The position numbers and the translations under genes were made by a program. The notes beneath the pieces are model-generated. The model was given only the letters and a program-made list of their open reading frames with translations, was not told the DNA's origin and did not search any database. Of a stretch of 64,000 nucleotides of DNA, positions 35,750 through 46,904 are shown piece after piece (position 1 is the stretch's first letter; each line of letters starts with the position of its first letter). Source of the stretch: Geminicoccaceae bacterium (GTDB lineage: Bacteria > Pseudomonadota > Alphaproteobacteria > Geminicoccales > Geminicoccaceae); NCBI GenBank assembly GCA_020638465.1, contig JACKIM010000001.1, positions 1,613,501 through 1,677,500 on the forward strand, given 5' to 3'.

Positions 35750-37954
35750 ATGTTTTTTGTCCGTTCTTTGGAACCTCAGAGGGCAGGCTTGGCGAATCCC
35801 GAAACCGATTCCATGCTGGACACGGATGTCCCTTCGTCTTTACCGGAGGGGTCGAGGCCGCTGGTGCTGGTTGCCGACGATGATGAAATCAACCGCTTCC
35901 TCTGCCGGGAATCGCTGGTCGCTGCGGGGTTCGACGTGGTCGAGGCGGCCGATGGCTCGCAGGCACTCAAACTGGCTCACGAGTGTCATCCCGACATCGT
36001 TCTCATGGACGTGATCATGAGCCCGATGGACGGGTTCGCGGCCTGCCGCGAGATACGAAGCAGCGCCCGCCTCCATGATGTTCCGCTGGTCATGATGACG
36101 GGCAACGATGACAGTGGTTCGGTCGCCATGGCCTACGATGCCGGCGCTACCGATTTCATCAACAAGCCGATTTCGCCCATACTGCTCAATCACAGGCTGC
36201 GCTATGTTCACCGTGCCAGCCTCGCCTTCGTCGAATTGCAGGCGAATCGCGAGGAACTGGTGCGGGCGCAGCGTATGGCGCGCCTGGGTGCGATCATGAT
36301 CGACCTGCGCAGGAGGACCGCCCGGATCAGCCGCGAGGCGGCACTGGTCCTCGACCGGGGCAAGGACGAACTGGTGCTGTCGCTGCGTGCGCTCATGCGC
36401 CGTCTGGAAGCCGACGATTATCGCCGCCTGATGCAGGAATTCGCCAGGGCCGTGGAACTGCGCGAATCGCTGGCTACCGAATTCCGCTACCGTCGGCCCA
36501 ATGGCGGCATTCTCACCTTGTCACTGCGTGGCGAAGCGGAATTTGTCGGCGACGAGCCGGTGCGTGTCCGGATCATCGTGCAGGACGTGAGCGAGTTGAA
36601 GGAGGCCGAGGCCCGGGTGCGCTATCTTGCCCACCACGACGTGCTGACCGGTCTTCCCAACCGCTTTTCGTTCAACGAAAAGGTTGTCGAAGCCCTGCGT
36701 CCTGCCGGCCGCCGTGTCCGCCAGGGGGCGCTGCATCTCATCGACCTCGACCGGTTCAAGGAGGTCAACGACACGCTCGGCCATGCCGTTGGCGACGAAT
36801 TGCTGCGCCAGGTTGCGGCGCGTCTGGGTAACCACCTGCGTGGCGAGGACTTCATTGCCCGGCTGGGGGGTGACGAGTTCGCCATTATCCAGGCCAATAC
36901 CTCCAGCGAGGACCATGCGCTCGTTTTTGCCAATAGGCTTCTCGAAATCTTCAACGAACCGTTCCTGCTCGATGGCCACCGGGTCACCTGTGGTGCCAGC
37001 ATCGGCATCATGCTCTACCCCTGCGGTGACATGACCGGCGAAAACCTGCTCTCGCACGCTGATCTCGCCCTTTACAGCGCCAAGCGCGAAGGGCGGCGCA
37101 CCGCCCGCGTATTCGAGGCGTCGATGGACCACGACCTGCGCATGCGCAAGCAGATCGAGCAGGATGTGCGCGACGGATTCGATCGGCACTGGTTCGAGCT
37201 GTATTTCCAGCCGCAGTTTTGCGCAAGAACTGGCGGGGTGACGGGTGCCGAGGCGTTGCTGCGATTGCGCCATCCCGTGCGGGGCATGGTCGGCCCCGCG
37301 AGTTTCGTGCCTGTCGCCGAAGATGTCGGGCTGATCCTGCCACTCGGTCGCTGGGTGATCCGGGAGGCCTGCAACCGTGCAGCCCGCCTTCGGGTCAACG
37401 GTGCACCCTTGCGCGTTTCGGTCAATCTCAGTCCGGTACAGCTCAAGGATGGCGATCTCTTTACGACCATTCTGACCGCACTCGACCGTAGCGGACTTCC
37501 ACCGGAATGTCTGGAGATCGAGGTGACCGAGAGCATGATCATGGAGAATCCGGCCCATGCCGCCGAGGTGCTGGGACGCATCCGCGAACTCGGCGTGGCC
37601 GTCGCCATGGACGATTTCGGAACCGGTTACTCGTCGTTTCAGCAACTCCGCTCCTTTCCGATGGACCGCATCAAGATCGATCGCGCGTTCATCACCGATA
37701 TCGACACCGATCGCGAGGCCGAGGCCATCGTCCGTACGATCCTCGGGCTGTGCGAGACTCTCGGTCTGAATTCCACGGCCGAAGGAGTTGAAACCGAGGC
37801 ACAACTTGCCATCCTGCGTGCGTCGAGCTGCGAGGAGATCCAGGGGTTCCTTCTCTCCCGTCCGCTCGATCCGGCAACCTTCCTCGATTTTCTCGAACGG
37901 ACGAACGCATCGGCGGCCGCTGCTTGCAACCATGTCTCTCTTGCCGTCCCGTAA
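35750..37954 (+). CDS. response regulator with GGDEF and EAL domains
   Basis: This is a protein of about 734 residues. Its receiver has D87 in VLMDVIMSPMDGFAACRE. Next comes a PAS-like linker (about 175-290), then a GGDEF domain whose active site reads RLGGDEF (about residue 373) with an intact RGED inhibitory site five residues before it. The EAL domain has TGAEALLR (about residue 501) and DDFGTGYSSF with all metal-binding acids I can check. It could both make and degrade cyclic di-GMP, depending on phosphorylation. The start is uncertain: the ORF opens at 35618, and ATGs at 35750 and 35813 are both plausible. It is divergent from the receptor, YfiR and kinase operon. Confidence 0.88.
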   Translation: MFFVRSLEPQRAGLANPETDSMLDTDVPSSLPEGSRPLVLVADDDEINRFLCRESLVAAGFDVVEAADGSQALKLAHECHPDIVLMDVIMSPMDGFAACREIRSSARLHDVPLVMMTGNDDSGSVAMAYDAGATDFINKPISPILLNHRLRYVHRASLAFVELQANREELVRAQRMARLGAIMIDLRRRTARISREAALVLDRGKDELVLSLRALMRRLEADDYRRLMQEFARAVELRESLATEFRYRRPNGGILTLSLRGEAEFVGDEPVRVRIIVQDVSELKEAEARVRYLAHHDVLTGLPNRFSFNEKVVEALRPAGRRVRQGALHLIDLDRFKEVNDTLGHAVGDELLRQVAARLGNHLRGEDFIARLGGDEFAIIQANTSSEDHALVFANRLLEIFNEPFLLDGHRVTCGASIGIMLYPCGDMTGENLLSHADLALYSAKREGRRTARVFEASMDHDLRMRKQIEQDVRDGFDRHWFELYFQPQFCARTGGVTGAEALLRLRHPVRGMVGPASFVPVAEDVGLILPLGRWVIREACNRAARLRVNGAPLRVSVNLSPVQLKDGDLFTTILTALDRSGLPPECLEIEVTESMIMENPAHAAEVLGRIRELGVAVAMDDFGTGYSSFQQLRSFPMDRIKIDRAFITDIDTDREAEAIVRTILGLCETLGLNSTAEGVETEAQLAILRASSCEEIQGFLLSRPLDPATFLDFLERTNASAAAACNHVSLAVP

Positions 37955-37979
37955 CGCCCTCGCGTACCGGACAAAGAAA

Positions 37980-38004
37980 AAGGGCCGGCTATTCGCCGGC
38001 CCTT
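37980..38004 (-). terminator. rho-independent terminator of the RTX gene
   Basis: A perfect 10-bp stem (37980-37989 with 37995-38004, loop tattc) is followed on the minus strand by ttttctttgt. It ends the minus-strand RTX gene and may also stop transcription from the convergent GGDEF-EAL gene. Confidence 0.75.
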
Positions 38005-38043
38005 GCCATCACTCAAGTTCCCGTCAGGGAACGGCGATGAAGG

Positions 38044-38952
38044 TCAGAGCTGGATGACCGCATCGTTGAGGACGATGGTGGCACCGCCGCTGATGAGCGC
38101 ATCGCCAGCCTGGTCGCCGGTCACCTCGCCCGCCTGGTAGAGCAGGTTCTCGGCACCCTGCACGCGGATGTCGCCGAGGAACGCGCCCTTGGCACCGTGG
38201 AGCGAAATCAGTGCGGTGCTGTCGTTCAGCTTGCTGATGGTGACCTCGGCCAGCTTGGCGACGTCGGTCAGGTCGATCTGGTCGTTCCAGCCGAAGTCCT
38301 TGATGAAGTCGTGCTCGGGAGCATCGGAGCTGTACGACGCGAAGGTGTAGACGTCGGCACCGCCGCCGCCATAGAGCGTGTCGTTGCCCTCGCCACCGTC
38401 GATGACGTCCTGACCGCCGCGGCCATAGATGGTGTCGTTGCCGGCACCACCATTGAGGTTATCGGCACCTGTGCCGCCGTCGATGGTGTCCCTGCCGTCG
38501 CCACCGTCGATGGTGTCGTTGCCTTCCTCGCCGAAGAGCTCGTCGGCACCTGTGCCGCCGTCGATGGTGTCGTCGCCTTCACCGCCGTAGATGTAGTCGA
38601 TGCCGCCATCGCCGTTCAGGGTGTCGTTTCCACCCTCGCCGAAGATGGTGTCGGAACCGTTGCCACCGCTGACAACATCGTCCCCGGCGCCGGCTTCGAT
38701 CCAGTCAGCGCCACCTCCGCCATTGATGATGTCGCCGAAGGCGCTGCCGGTGATGTCGTCATCGCCGCCATTGCCGTTGATGGTGAACTGGACCGTGCCG
38801 CCGACAATCGTCTGCAGGGTGACGGCAAGGGCGATGTTGCCGTTGGAAATGCTGGTTGCGTCGATGGTGTCGTTGTCACCGTCGCCGGTCATCGTGACAT
38901 AGAGCGTCTGGTCGGTACCGATACCGCCCAGGGAGGATTCGGTTACAGTCAT
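38044..38952 (-). CDS. RTX calcium-binding repeat protein
   Basis: This 302-residue acidic protein has about eleven nonapeptide RTX repeats in the middle (from GGGADWIEAGAGDD to GGEGNDTLYGGGGAD), which fold into a calcium-binding beta-roll. A C-terminal part (FIKDFGWNDQIDLTD onward) carries the usual type I secretion region. There is no N-terminal signal peptide, as expected for type I export; no exporter gene is in the window. The N-terminal 70 residues are unlike known RTX enzymes, so a catalytic role is not evident. The ATG at 38952 follows gggaga. Confidence 0.87.
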   Translation of the reverse strand: MTVTESSLGGIGTDQTLYVTMTGDGDNDTIDATSISNGNIALAVTLQTIVGGTVQFTINGNGGDDDITGSAFGDIINGGGGADWIEAGAGDDVVSGGNGSDTIFGEGGNDTLNGDGGIDYIYGGEGDDTIDGGTGADELFGEEGNDTIDGGDGRDTIDGGTGADNLNGGAGNDTIYGRGGQDVIDGGEGNDTLYGGGGADVYTFASYSSDAPEHDFIKDFGWNDQIDLTDVAKLAEVTISKLNDSTALISLHGAKGAFLGDIRVQGAENLLYQAGEVTGDQAGDALISGGATIVLNDAVIQL

Positions 38953-39003
38953 CGGTTTCTCCCTCAGAGATGATGTAAATGACTTTGATACAAAAGGTTG
39001 CAA

Positions 39004-39356
39004 CTGAGATGACAGAAGTGCTGGTGTTTTGATTTTCCCTTTTCGACGAAAGGTTTTGTCACTTGGTAGTCGGCTGCGGAAATTTGTACAAGATGGATTT
39101 TTCGCAATATTTTAATTCATCTAAAAGTTGAAAATTTTCAAAGATACTTAATCACCAGGCGTATTATATTGTCGTATTTCACCTGATCCTTGCCGTTGTT
39201 TCGGGAACAAGGCCCAGGTTTGCCGAATGTGACACGCGGATTGCCGGAACGGCCATCGATGGTGGTGTGGAAACGTTGTAAGGATGTCGGCAACAACCAT
39301 CCATCCCCGCACCGGTGCTGGACCGGCGCGGGGAGGTGCCTTTCAATGTCGGGCGG
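39004..39356. other. 353-bp intergenic region between icd and the RTX gene
   Basis: No gene was found. The part from about 39030 to 39180 is strongly AT-rich and should contain the RTX gene's promoter. The part nearest icd holds the terminator-like hairpin at 39305-39333. Confidence 0.6.
39305..39333 (-). terminator. probable terminator hairpin of icd
   Basis: Arms ccccgcaccggt (39305-39316) and accggcgcgggg (39322-39333) pair with one mismatch around a 5-base loop, 24 bp after the icd stop. The following minus-strand sequence (atggttgttg) is only weakly U-rich. Confidence 0.5.
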
Positions 39357-40574
39357 TCAGCTGCCCATCTTCTTCTGCATGTTGGTGTCGAGGGCTTCGA
39401 GGAACTTGTTGGTAGTCAGCCAGGGCTGGTCGGGACCGATGAGCAGGGCGAGGTCCTTGGTCATCTGGCCGCCCTCGACGGTCTCGATGCAGACTTCCTC
39501 AAGCTTCTGCGCGAACTCGGATACCGCCGGCGTCTCGTCGAGCTTGCCCCTGTAAGTGAGGCCGCGGGTCCAGGCGAAGATCGAGGCGATGGGGTTGGTC
39601 GAGGTTTCCTTGCCTTGCTGGTGCTGGCGATAGTGGCGGGTGACGGTGCCGTGCGCCGCCTCGGCCTCGACGGTATTGCCGTCGGGTGTCATCAGCACGG
39701 AGGTCATGAGGCCGAGCGAGCCGAAGCCCTGGGCCACGGTGTCGGACTGGACATCGCCGTCATAGTTCTTGCAGGCCCAGACGAAGGCGCCGTTCCACTT
39801 CATCGCACAGGCGACCATGTCGTCGATGAGGCGGTGCTCGTAGGTGATGCCGGCCTTCTTGAACTTGTCCTTGAATTCGCTCTCGAAGACTTCCTCGAAC
39901 AGATCCTTGAAGCGACCGTCATACTTCTTGAGAATGGTGTTCTTCGTGGAGAGATAGACCGGCCAGTTGCGCAGGAGGCCGTAGTTCATGCAGGCGCGGG
40001 CGAAGTCGCGGATGCTGTCGTCGAGATTGTACATGCCCATGGCGACGCCGGCGCTCGGAAACTTGAACACCTCGAATTCGATGGGTTCGCCGCCGCCTTC
40101 GGGCTCGAATTTCATGGTCAGCCTGCCCTTGCCGGGGACAAGGAAGTCGGTGGCGCGGTACTGGTCGCCGAAGGCATGACGGCCGATGACGATGGGCTGG
40201 GTCCAGCCGGGAACTAGGCGCGGGACGTTCCTGCAGATGATCGGCTCGCGGAAGACGGTGCCGCCGAGAATGTTGCGGATGGTGCCGTTGGGCGACCGCC
40301 ACATCTGCTTGAGGCCGAATTCCTCGACCCGCTGCTCGTCGGGGGTGATGGTGGCGCACTTGACGCCGACATTGTGCTTCTTGATCGCTTCGGCGGCGTC
40401 GATGGTGATCTGGTCGTCGGTCTCGTCGCGCTTCTGGATGGAGAGGTCGTAGTAAAGCAGGTCGACATCCAGATAGGGATGGATCAGCTTGTCCTTGATC
40501 ATCTCCCAGATGATCCGGGTCATTTCGTCGCCGTCGATCTCGACGATCGGATTTTTCACCTTGATCTTGCTCAT
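39357..40574 (-). CDS. icd: NADP-dependent isocitrate dehydrogenase
   Basis: This 405-residue enzyme is of the eukaryote-like homodimer type common in Alphaproteobacteria. It starts MSKIKVKNPIVEIDGDEMTR. The substrate loop SPNGTIRNILGGTVFREPI, the metal-binding DGDVQSDTVAQGFGSLG and the NADP segment EAEAAHGTVTRHYR are present. It converts isocitrate to 2-oxoglutarate in the TCA cycle and supplies NADPH. The ATG at 40574 is preceded by a purine-rich gagaggtagagg. It stands alone and is divergent from cobS. Confidence 0.95.
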   Translation of the reverse strand: MSKIKVKNPIVEIDGDEMTRIIWEMIKDKLIHPYLDVDLLYYDLSIQKRDETDDQITIDAAEAIKKHNVGVKCATITPDEQRVEEFGLKQMWRSPNGTIRNILGGTVFREPIICRNVPRLVPGWTQPIVIGRHAFGDQYRATDFLVPGKGRLTMKFEPEGGGEPIEFEVFKFPSAGVAMGMYNLDDSIRDFARACMNYGLLRNWPVYLSTKNTILKKYDGRFKDLFEEVFESEFKDKFKKAGITYEHRLIDDMVACAMKWNGAFVWACKNYDGDVQSDTVAQGFGSLGLMTSVLMTPDGNTVEAEAAHGTVTRHYRQHQQGKETSTNPIASIFAWTRGLTYRGKLDETPAVSEFAQKLEEVCIETVEGGQMTKDLALLIGPDQPWLTTNKFLEALDTNMQKKMGS

Positions 40575-40828
40575 GCCTCTACCTCTCGGGTGCCATACAC
40601 TCGGCATTGCGTCTAGCGCAGGGATGCGGACGGGGACAGGGTATAGCGGTGCCGGGTCGCAGCGAACAGGGGCCGTTTGGTGTGTTCCCGCCGGTACACC
40701 GGGCAGTCTGAGGGGCCGTCCCGGTGTACGAATTCCATAATTCGGCAGACACCCGGTTTGATATCGGCTTGCCGAACATGTAAAGCAAACCACATAACGC
40801 ACCGAGAGTTAATCCAGGAGATCGACAA

Positions 40829-41839
40829 GTGGCCGTGGAGGGAACCGTCGTCGCGGCGGACGAGGATCTGAACCTGCCCGAACTGCCCGACCGCGAGGTC
40901 GAGGTATCGAAGACCTTCGGTTTCGAATCCGGACTGAAGGTCGGCGCATTCGGCACACGCTCGGTCTATGTGCCCGATATCGACGAGACCTACCAGTTCG
41001 ACCGGCCGACGACGCTGGCGATCCTTGCCGGTTTCCAGCACAACCGCCGGGTCATGATCCAGGGGTATCACGGCACGGGCAAGTCCACTCACATCGAACA
41101 GGTGGCTGCAAGGCTGAACTGGCCGTGCATCCGGGTCAATCTCGACAGCCACATCAGCCGTATCGACCTCATCGGCAAGGACGCCATCGTCCTGCGTGAC
41201 GGCCAGCAGGTCACGGAGTATCGCGAGGGCATCCTGCCCTGGTCGCTGCAGCGCCCCGTGGCGCTGGTCTTCGACGAGTATGACGCCGGTCGTCCGGACG
41301 TGATGTTCGTGATCCAGCGCGTCCTGGAGGCGCAGGGCCGCATGACCCTGCTCGACCAGAACAAGGTCATCCGTCCGCATCCGTCCTTCCGGCTGTTTGC
41401 CACCGCCAACACGGTAGGGCTGGGTGATACCTCGGGGTTGTATCATGGTACCCAGCAGATCAATCAGGGCCAGATGGACCGCTGGTCGGTCGTGACCCAG
41501 CTCAACTACCTCCATCACGATGACGAGTGCCGCATCGTGATGGCCAAGATGCCGGGCTGGGACACGGCGGACGGGCGCAAGAAGATCGAGTCCATGGTGC
41601 GGCTGGCCGACATGACCCGGCGCGGCTTCATCAGTGGCGACATCTCGACGGTCATGTCGCCGCGCACGGTCATCACATGGGCGGAGAATGCGTCGATCTT
41701 CGACGACCTGCCGTTTGCCTTCCGGGTGACCTTCCTCAACAAGTGCGATGAGGCCGAGCGTCACATCATCGCCGAATACTATCAGCGCTGCTTCGGCACG
41801 GAGCTGCCCGAATCTGTCGCCAATCTGGTCCATGCCTGA
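40829..41839 (+). CDS. cobS: cobaltochelatase subunit CobS
   Basis: This 336-residue AAA+ protein has Walker A GYHGTGKSTHIEQ, Walker B VALVFDEYDAGRPD and sensor 1 LFATANTVGLGD. CobS and CobT form the ATPase chaperone of aerobic cobaltochelatase, which inserts Co(II) into hydrogenobyrinate a,c-diamide with CobN during vitamin B12 synthesis. The start is a GTG at 40829, behind aggag. The stop overlaps the cobT start. CobN is not in this window. Confidence 0.95.
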   Translation: MAVEGTVVAADEDLNLPELPDREVEVSKTFGFESGLKVGAFGTRSVYVPDIDETYQFDRPTTLAILAGFQHNRRVMIQGYHGTGKSTHIEQVAARLNWPCIRVNLDSHISRIDLIGKDAIVLRDGQQVTEYREGILPWSLQRPVALVFDEYDAGRPDVMFVIQRVLEAQGRMTLLDQNKVIRPHPSFRLFATANTVGLGDTSGLYHGTQQINQGQMDRWSVVTQLNYLHHDDECRIVMAKMPGWDTADGRKKIESMVRLADMTRRGFISGDISTVMSPRTVITWAENASIFDDLPFAFRVTFLNKCDEAERHIIAEYYQRCFGTELPESVANLVHA

Positions 41840-43682
41840 GCACCTGCACGACTTCGAGCGCGCGATCGCGAGCACGGCGCGGGCGATTTCCGAGGATCGC
41901 GACCTCGAAGTCAGCTTCAGGGCGTCGGGCAAGCGCGGGCCCGGAAAGCAGGCCACGGCCGCCGCCAACGTGTTGCGGGTAGCACCGCCGCGTCAGGACT
42001 GGGCCGACCACGAGATTGCCCGGGTGCGCGGCGAGACCGACAGCCATGCCCTGCGGGTGAGGCATCACGACAGTGCCGTTCACCGGCGTTTCGCCCCGCC
42101 GGGCGAGGTCGCCTCCATGCTCTATGACGGGCTTGAGCAGGTCAGGGTGGAAATGCTCGGCGGCCGGGACATGGCCGGACTCAGGGCCAATCTCGAACAG
42201 CTCTTCCGGTCGCGCAGCGAGGGAACGGAAGTCGGCCGCGATGGCAACATGGCCGAGATCGTCGAGCTCTACATGCGCGAGAAGATGCTGGGCTACGAGC
42301 TTGCGCCGGCCCAGGTCGAACAGCTCGATGCGTGGCGGGGATGGCTGGGCGAGCGTGTCGACGAGATCATGCCGGCCCTGCATGAACAGCTCGACCACCA
42401 GGATCTCTTCGCCCGCAAGGTGCGCGAGTTGTTGGCCGATTTGGGGTTGAGCGAGGAACTGGCCGATCTTCCCGAGGACACCGATCCGGATGAGGATCGG
42501 GACGAGGAGCAGAGTTCTTCGGACGATCGGGCGGACTCGACGAGCGGCGAACAGGATACCGAGGCAAGCCAGCAGGACGCGCGGAGCGAGGCGGATCAGG
42601 AGAGCAGTGGCGACAGCAGCGAGGAGGACATGTCGGCCGAAGCGATGGCCGACGAGAATGCCGAGCCCGGTGCCGATTCCGACCAGAATGACGATGCCCG
42701 CGTCAACCGGCCGAACGACATACCGCCCGGTGGCGAGCATCTGGCGTATCGCGTGTTTTCCAACCAGTATGACGAGGTGGTCACGGTCGATGAACTGTGC
42801 GGCCCCTCGGAGCTTACCCGTCTGCGCGCCCAGCTCGATGCGACGCTCGCCCGCTTCGAGGGCATGATCGGCCGGATCGCCAACCGCCTGCAGCGCAAGC
42901 TCATGGCGCAGCAGCAGCGTTCATGGCTGTTCGATCTCGATGAGGGCATACTCGACTCGGCGCGACTTGCGCGGATTGTCGCCAATCCCACACTGCCACT
43001 GTCCTACAAGCTTGAACGTGAAACCGAGTTCCGCGATACGGTCATCACCCTGCTGATCGACAATTCGGGCTCGATGCGCGGACGCCCGATCGCCGTTGCA
43101 GCCATGAGTGCGGACATCCTTGCGCGCACGCTGGAACGCTGCGGGGTGAAGGTCGAGATCCTCGGCTTCACCACCAAGGCGTGGAAGGGCGGGCAGTCGC
43201 GCGAGGCCTGGCTGCGCGCCGACAAGCCGGCCAATCCCGGGCGCCTCAACGATCTTCGCCACATCGTCTACAAGCCGGCGGATGCGCCGTGGCGGCGCGC
43301 GAAGCGCTCGCTGGGGCTGATGCTGCGCGAGGGGTTGCTGAAGGAGAATATCGACGGCGAGGCGATCCTGTGGGCCCACCAGCGGTTGCTGGCCCGGCCG
43401 GAGCAGCGGCGCATTCTCATGGTGATTTCCGACGGTGCCCCCGTCGACGACAGCACACTTTCGGCCAATCCCGGAAATTATCTGGAAAAACATCTGCGCG
43501 ACACGATCGAGTTCATCGAGACCCGCTCCGATGTGCAGTTGCTGGCGATCGGTATCGGTCACGATGTCACCCGGTATTATCGCCGGGCGGTGACGATCAG
43601 TGATCCGGAACAACTGGGCGGGACGGTACTGAACGAACTGTCGGCATTGTTCGACGACGATCAGCGGGGCCGGCGCGGCTGA
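41832..43682 (+). CDS. cobT: cobaltochelatase subunit CobT
   Basis: This 616-residue partner of CobS has an N-terminal domain (1-205), a long acidic low-complexity linker (about 210-300, rich in E, D, S and Q), and a C-terminal vWA domain with the MIDAS motif LLIDNSGSMRG and ILMVISDGAPVDDS. This is the standard CobT layout. It overlaps cobS by eight bases, starting at the ATG at 41832. Confidence 0.95.
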   Translation: MPEHLHDFERAIASTARAISEDRDLEVSFRASGKRGPGKQATAAANVLRVAPPRQDWADHEIARVRGETDSHALRVRHHDSAVHRRFAPPGEVASMLYDGLEQVRVEMLGGRDMAGLRANLEQLFRSRSEGTEVGRDGNMAEIVELYMREKMLGYELAPAQVEQLDAWRGWLGERVDEIMPALHEQLDHQDLFARKVRELLADLGLSEELADLPEDTDPDEDRDEEQSSSDDRADSTSGEQDTEASQQDARSEADQESSGDSSEEDMSAEAMADENAEPGADSDQNDDARVNRPNDIPPGGEHLAYRVFSNQYDEVVTVDELCGPSELTRLRAQLDATLARFEGMIGRIANRLQRKLMAQQQRSWLFDLDEGILDSARLARIVANPTLPLSYKLERETEFRDTVITLLIDNSGSMRGRPIAVAAMSADILARTLERCGVKVEILGFTTKAWKGGQSREAWLRADKPANPGRLNDLRHIVYKPADAPWRRAKRSLGLMLREGLLKENIDGEAILWAHQRLLARPEQRRILMVISDGAPVDDSTLSANPGNYLEKHLRDTIEFIETRSDVQLLAIGIGHDVTRYYRRAVTISDPEQLGGTVLNELSALFDDDQRGRRG

Positions 43683-43763
43683 AGCCCGATTCGGGTCCGC
43701 CCGGCCAATCTCGCTCCGTTCTTCTCACGGCATGGATCAGGCCCAGGGCCGCGCGGTTGCCCG

Positions 43764-44794
43764 TCAGCCGCCGTGGGCGACCGTCACGATGGCACCTTCC
43801 CGCGACGATTGGACAAGGGCGTCGATCAACCTGTGGACATGCAGCGCTTCGTTGCCGGGGATCCGGGGCTCCCTGCCTTCCGTTATCGCGTCGGCGAAAT
43901 TCCCGATAAGATCGCGATGCCACTCATGCGGGAAGGCCATCGGGTCGGCGCCGCCGCCCGTTGTCGCCGGTTCGCCGAACCTGTCCCGGCGTCCGTCATG
44001 CCAGTCGACCGTCAGCGTCCCTGACTGGAGGTGAGCGGATGCCCGTTCGAAGTTGAAGGTGAGGGACTCCGCCTGTCCCGGATACATGGCGGTGCTGGCG
44101 ACGATCGAACCGACGGCGCCGTTGGCGAAGCGCAGTCCGCCGGCAACGAAATCCTCGGTTTCCATACTGTGAAACGGTGTCGTGACGGCGAGGGCCTGGA
44201 CTTGCGTCACCGGCCCGGTGAGCGAGAGCATGAGGTCGAGCGTGTGAATGGCCTGGCTGATGAGCACGCCGCCACCGTCGCGGGCATGGGTGCCACGGCC
44301 GGGCTCGTCGTAATACGCCTGTTCGCGCCACCATGGGACATGCGCCTGGACGATCCGGAGCGTGCCCATCGAGCCATCGGCCGCGAGTTCTGCGAGTTTT
44401 CGCGAGGCCATGCGGAAGCGGTGCTGGAAGACGATGCCCAGCGTGACGCCCGCGTCGGCACAGATGCCGACGATGCGTTCGGCGGCGGCGGTCGTCCGCT
44501 CCACGGGCTTTTCCATCAGGATATGCTTTCCCGCCTTGGCGAATTTCTCGACAAGATCCATGCGAGCATTGGGAGGTGTGATGAGAAGGATGGCATCCAC
44601 CTTCGGATCACTGACCAGTCTGTCGAGACTATCGACGGCGGGGAACGACCACTTTCGGGAGAAGGCTGACCGTCGCTCGGGATCGCGGCTGAACACTCCG
44701 CGCACCTCGACCCTGTCTTCGAGGTCCCTCAGCGCCCTTGCATGCGGCAGGGCGGCCATGCCGGTCCCGACGACACCGATTCCGATTCTGGATG

Positions 44795-44798
<4 letters not shown>
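43764..44798 (-). CDS. Gfo/Idh/MocA family oxidoreductase
   Basis: This is a 344-residue NAD(P)-dependent sugar dehydrogenase. It has the N-terminal Rossmann motif IGVVGTGMAALPHARAL, then the family EKP motif (GKHILMEKPVERT), and a second domain with DGGGVLISQAIHTLDLML carrying the catalytic-site histidine. It is last in the ABC sugar operon; its start overlaps the stop of the ATPase gene. It probably oxidises the imported sugar or a derivative. Confidence 0.87.
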
Positions 44799-45883
<1,085 letters not shown>

Positions 45884-45890
45884 GGCCTTC

Positions 45891-46904
45891 CTATCGACTT
45901 CGCATCATGGCCGCCTGTCGCGGTTCGGCACGCTGCATCCGCAGCGGCGGGTGACCGGCGAGGATCTGCTTCACATCATCCAGCATCATGTCGCGAATGC
46001 GCTGGTATGATGCGGCCATGCCCCCGGCCAGATGCGCCGTGAAATGGACGTGGGGCATGGACCGGATCGGATCGTCCGGGGCAACGGGCTCCTGCGGATA
46101 GACATCGATCGCGGCGCGCAGGCGGCCGGAGGCGGTCATCTCCGCCAATGCCGTCAGGTCGACGACTTCCGCCCTGCTGGCAAGAATGACGGCCGCATCC
46201 TGTGGCAAAAGATCGAGTTTCCCCCTGTCGAGAAATCCTTCGTTTTCCGTTGTTACCCCGGCCAGGATGAACAGGAAGCGGCTGCGTTCCAGCAGGGCTT
46301 CCAGCGCCATCGGGCGGACGTATTGCGTTTCGAGATAGCGATCCGACAGCCACGGATCGTGGACCGCGATATCGCTTGTGAAAGGTCGCAGAAGGGGGAC
46401 CAGTGACCGACCGAGATTGCCATACCCGATCAGGCCGACCGAACTGTCGAATAGCGACATTGCGCGACCGTTGCCTGCCACGCCATAAGCCTCGCGCCCC
46501 TCGCGGAAGGCCCGGTCGGCGGCGATCAGTCCACGACCGAGGGCTATTGCCTGGCCGATACAGAATTCGGCGACCGCCGGAGCCATGGCCGGTGCCGCCG
46601 ACAGGACATGGATGCCGCGCGCCTGCGCGTGGGCATAGTCGATGTTCGGTTCCCAGTTGGCCTTGACGTTGAGGATCGCGCGCAAGTTCGGTGCACGGTC
46701 CAGCCGCTCGCGTGGCATGGCCGTCTGGCCGATGATGATGCTCACCTCCGGCAGGATCCGCTCCACCAGTCCGTCGGGCGCGCGCGACCCGAAATGACTC
46801 ACCACGGAACCCAGGCCGGCCAGTTCCGCGGCCACGTCCGGCGTGTAGACCATGGCCTCGTTGCGAGGAAACGGGTCGAGGAAAATCAGGTGATGCTGGG
46901 TCAT
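45891..46904 (-). CDS. D-2-hydroxyacid dehydrogenase
   Basis: This 337-residue enzyme has the NAD-binding loop VGLIGYGNLGRSLVPLL. The catalytic Arg is in ILASRAEVVD, Glu in DVYPQEPVAPD and His in HFTAHLAGG, as in the D-isomer-specific family. It presumably acts on an acid made from the imported sugar. Its ATG overlaps the stop of the upstream permease (ATGA), placing it firmly inside the transporter operon. Confidence 0.87.
   Translation of the reverse strand: MTQHHLIFLDPFPRNEAMVYTPDVAAELAGLGSVVSHFGSRAPDGLVERILPEVSIIIGQTAMPRERLDRAPNLRAILNVKANWEPNIDYAHAQARGIHVLSAAPAMAPAVAEFCIGQAIALGRGLIAADRAFREGREAYGVAGNGRAMSLFDSSVGLIGYGNLGRSLVPLLRPFTSDIAVHDPWLSDRYLETQYVRPMALEALLERSRFLFILAGVTTENEGFLDRGKLDLLPQDAAVILASRAEVVDLTALAEMTASGRLRAAIDVYPQEPVAPDDPIRSMPHVHFTAHLAGGMAASYQRIRDMMLDDVKQILAGHPPLRMQRAEPRQAAMMRSR

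Noticed and set aside
36521..37933. A 470-codon open frame on the minus strand opposite the GGDEF-EAL gene
   Set aside because: It is antisense to a protein with clear domains throughout. Long antisense frames are expected in GC-rich DNA, and its translation has no recognisable motifs.
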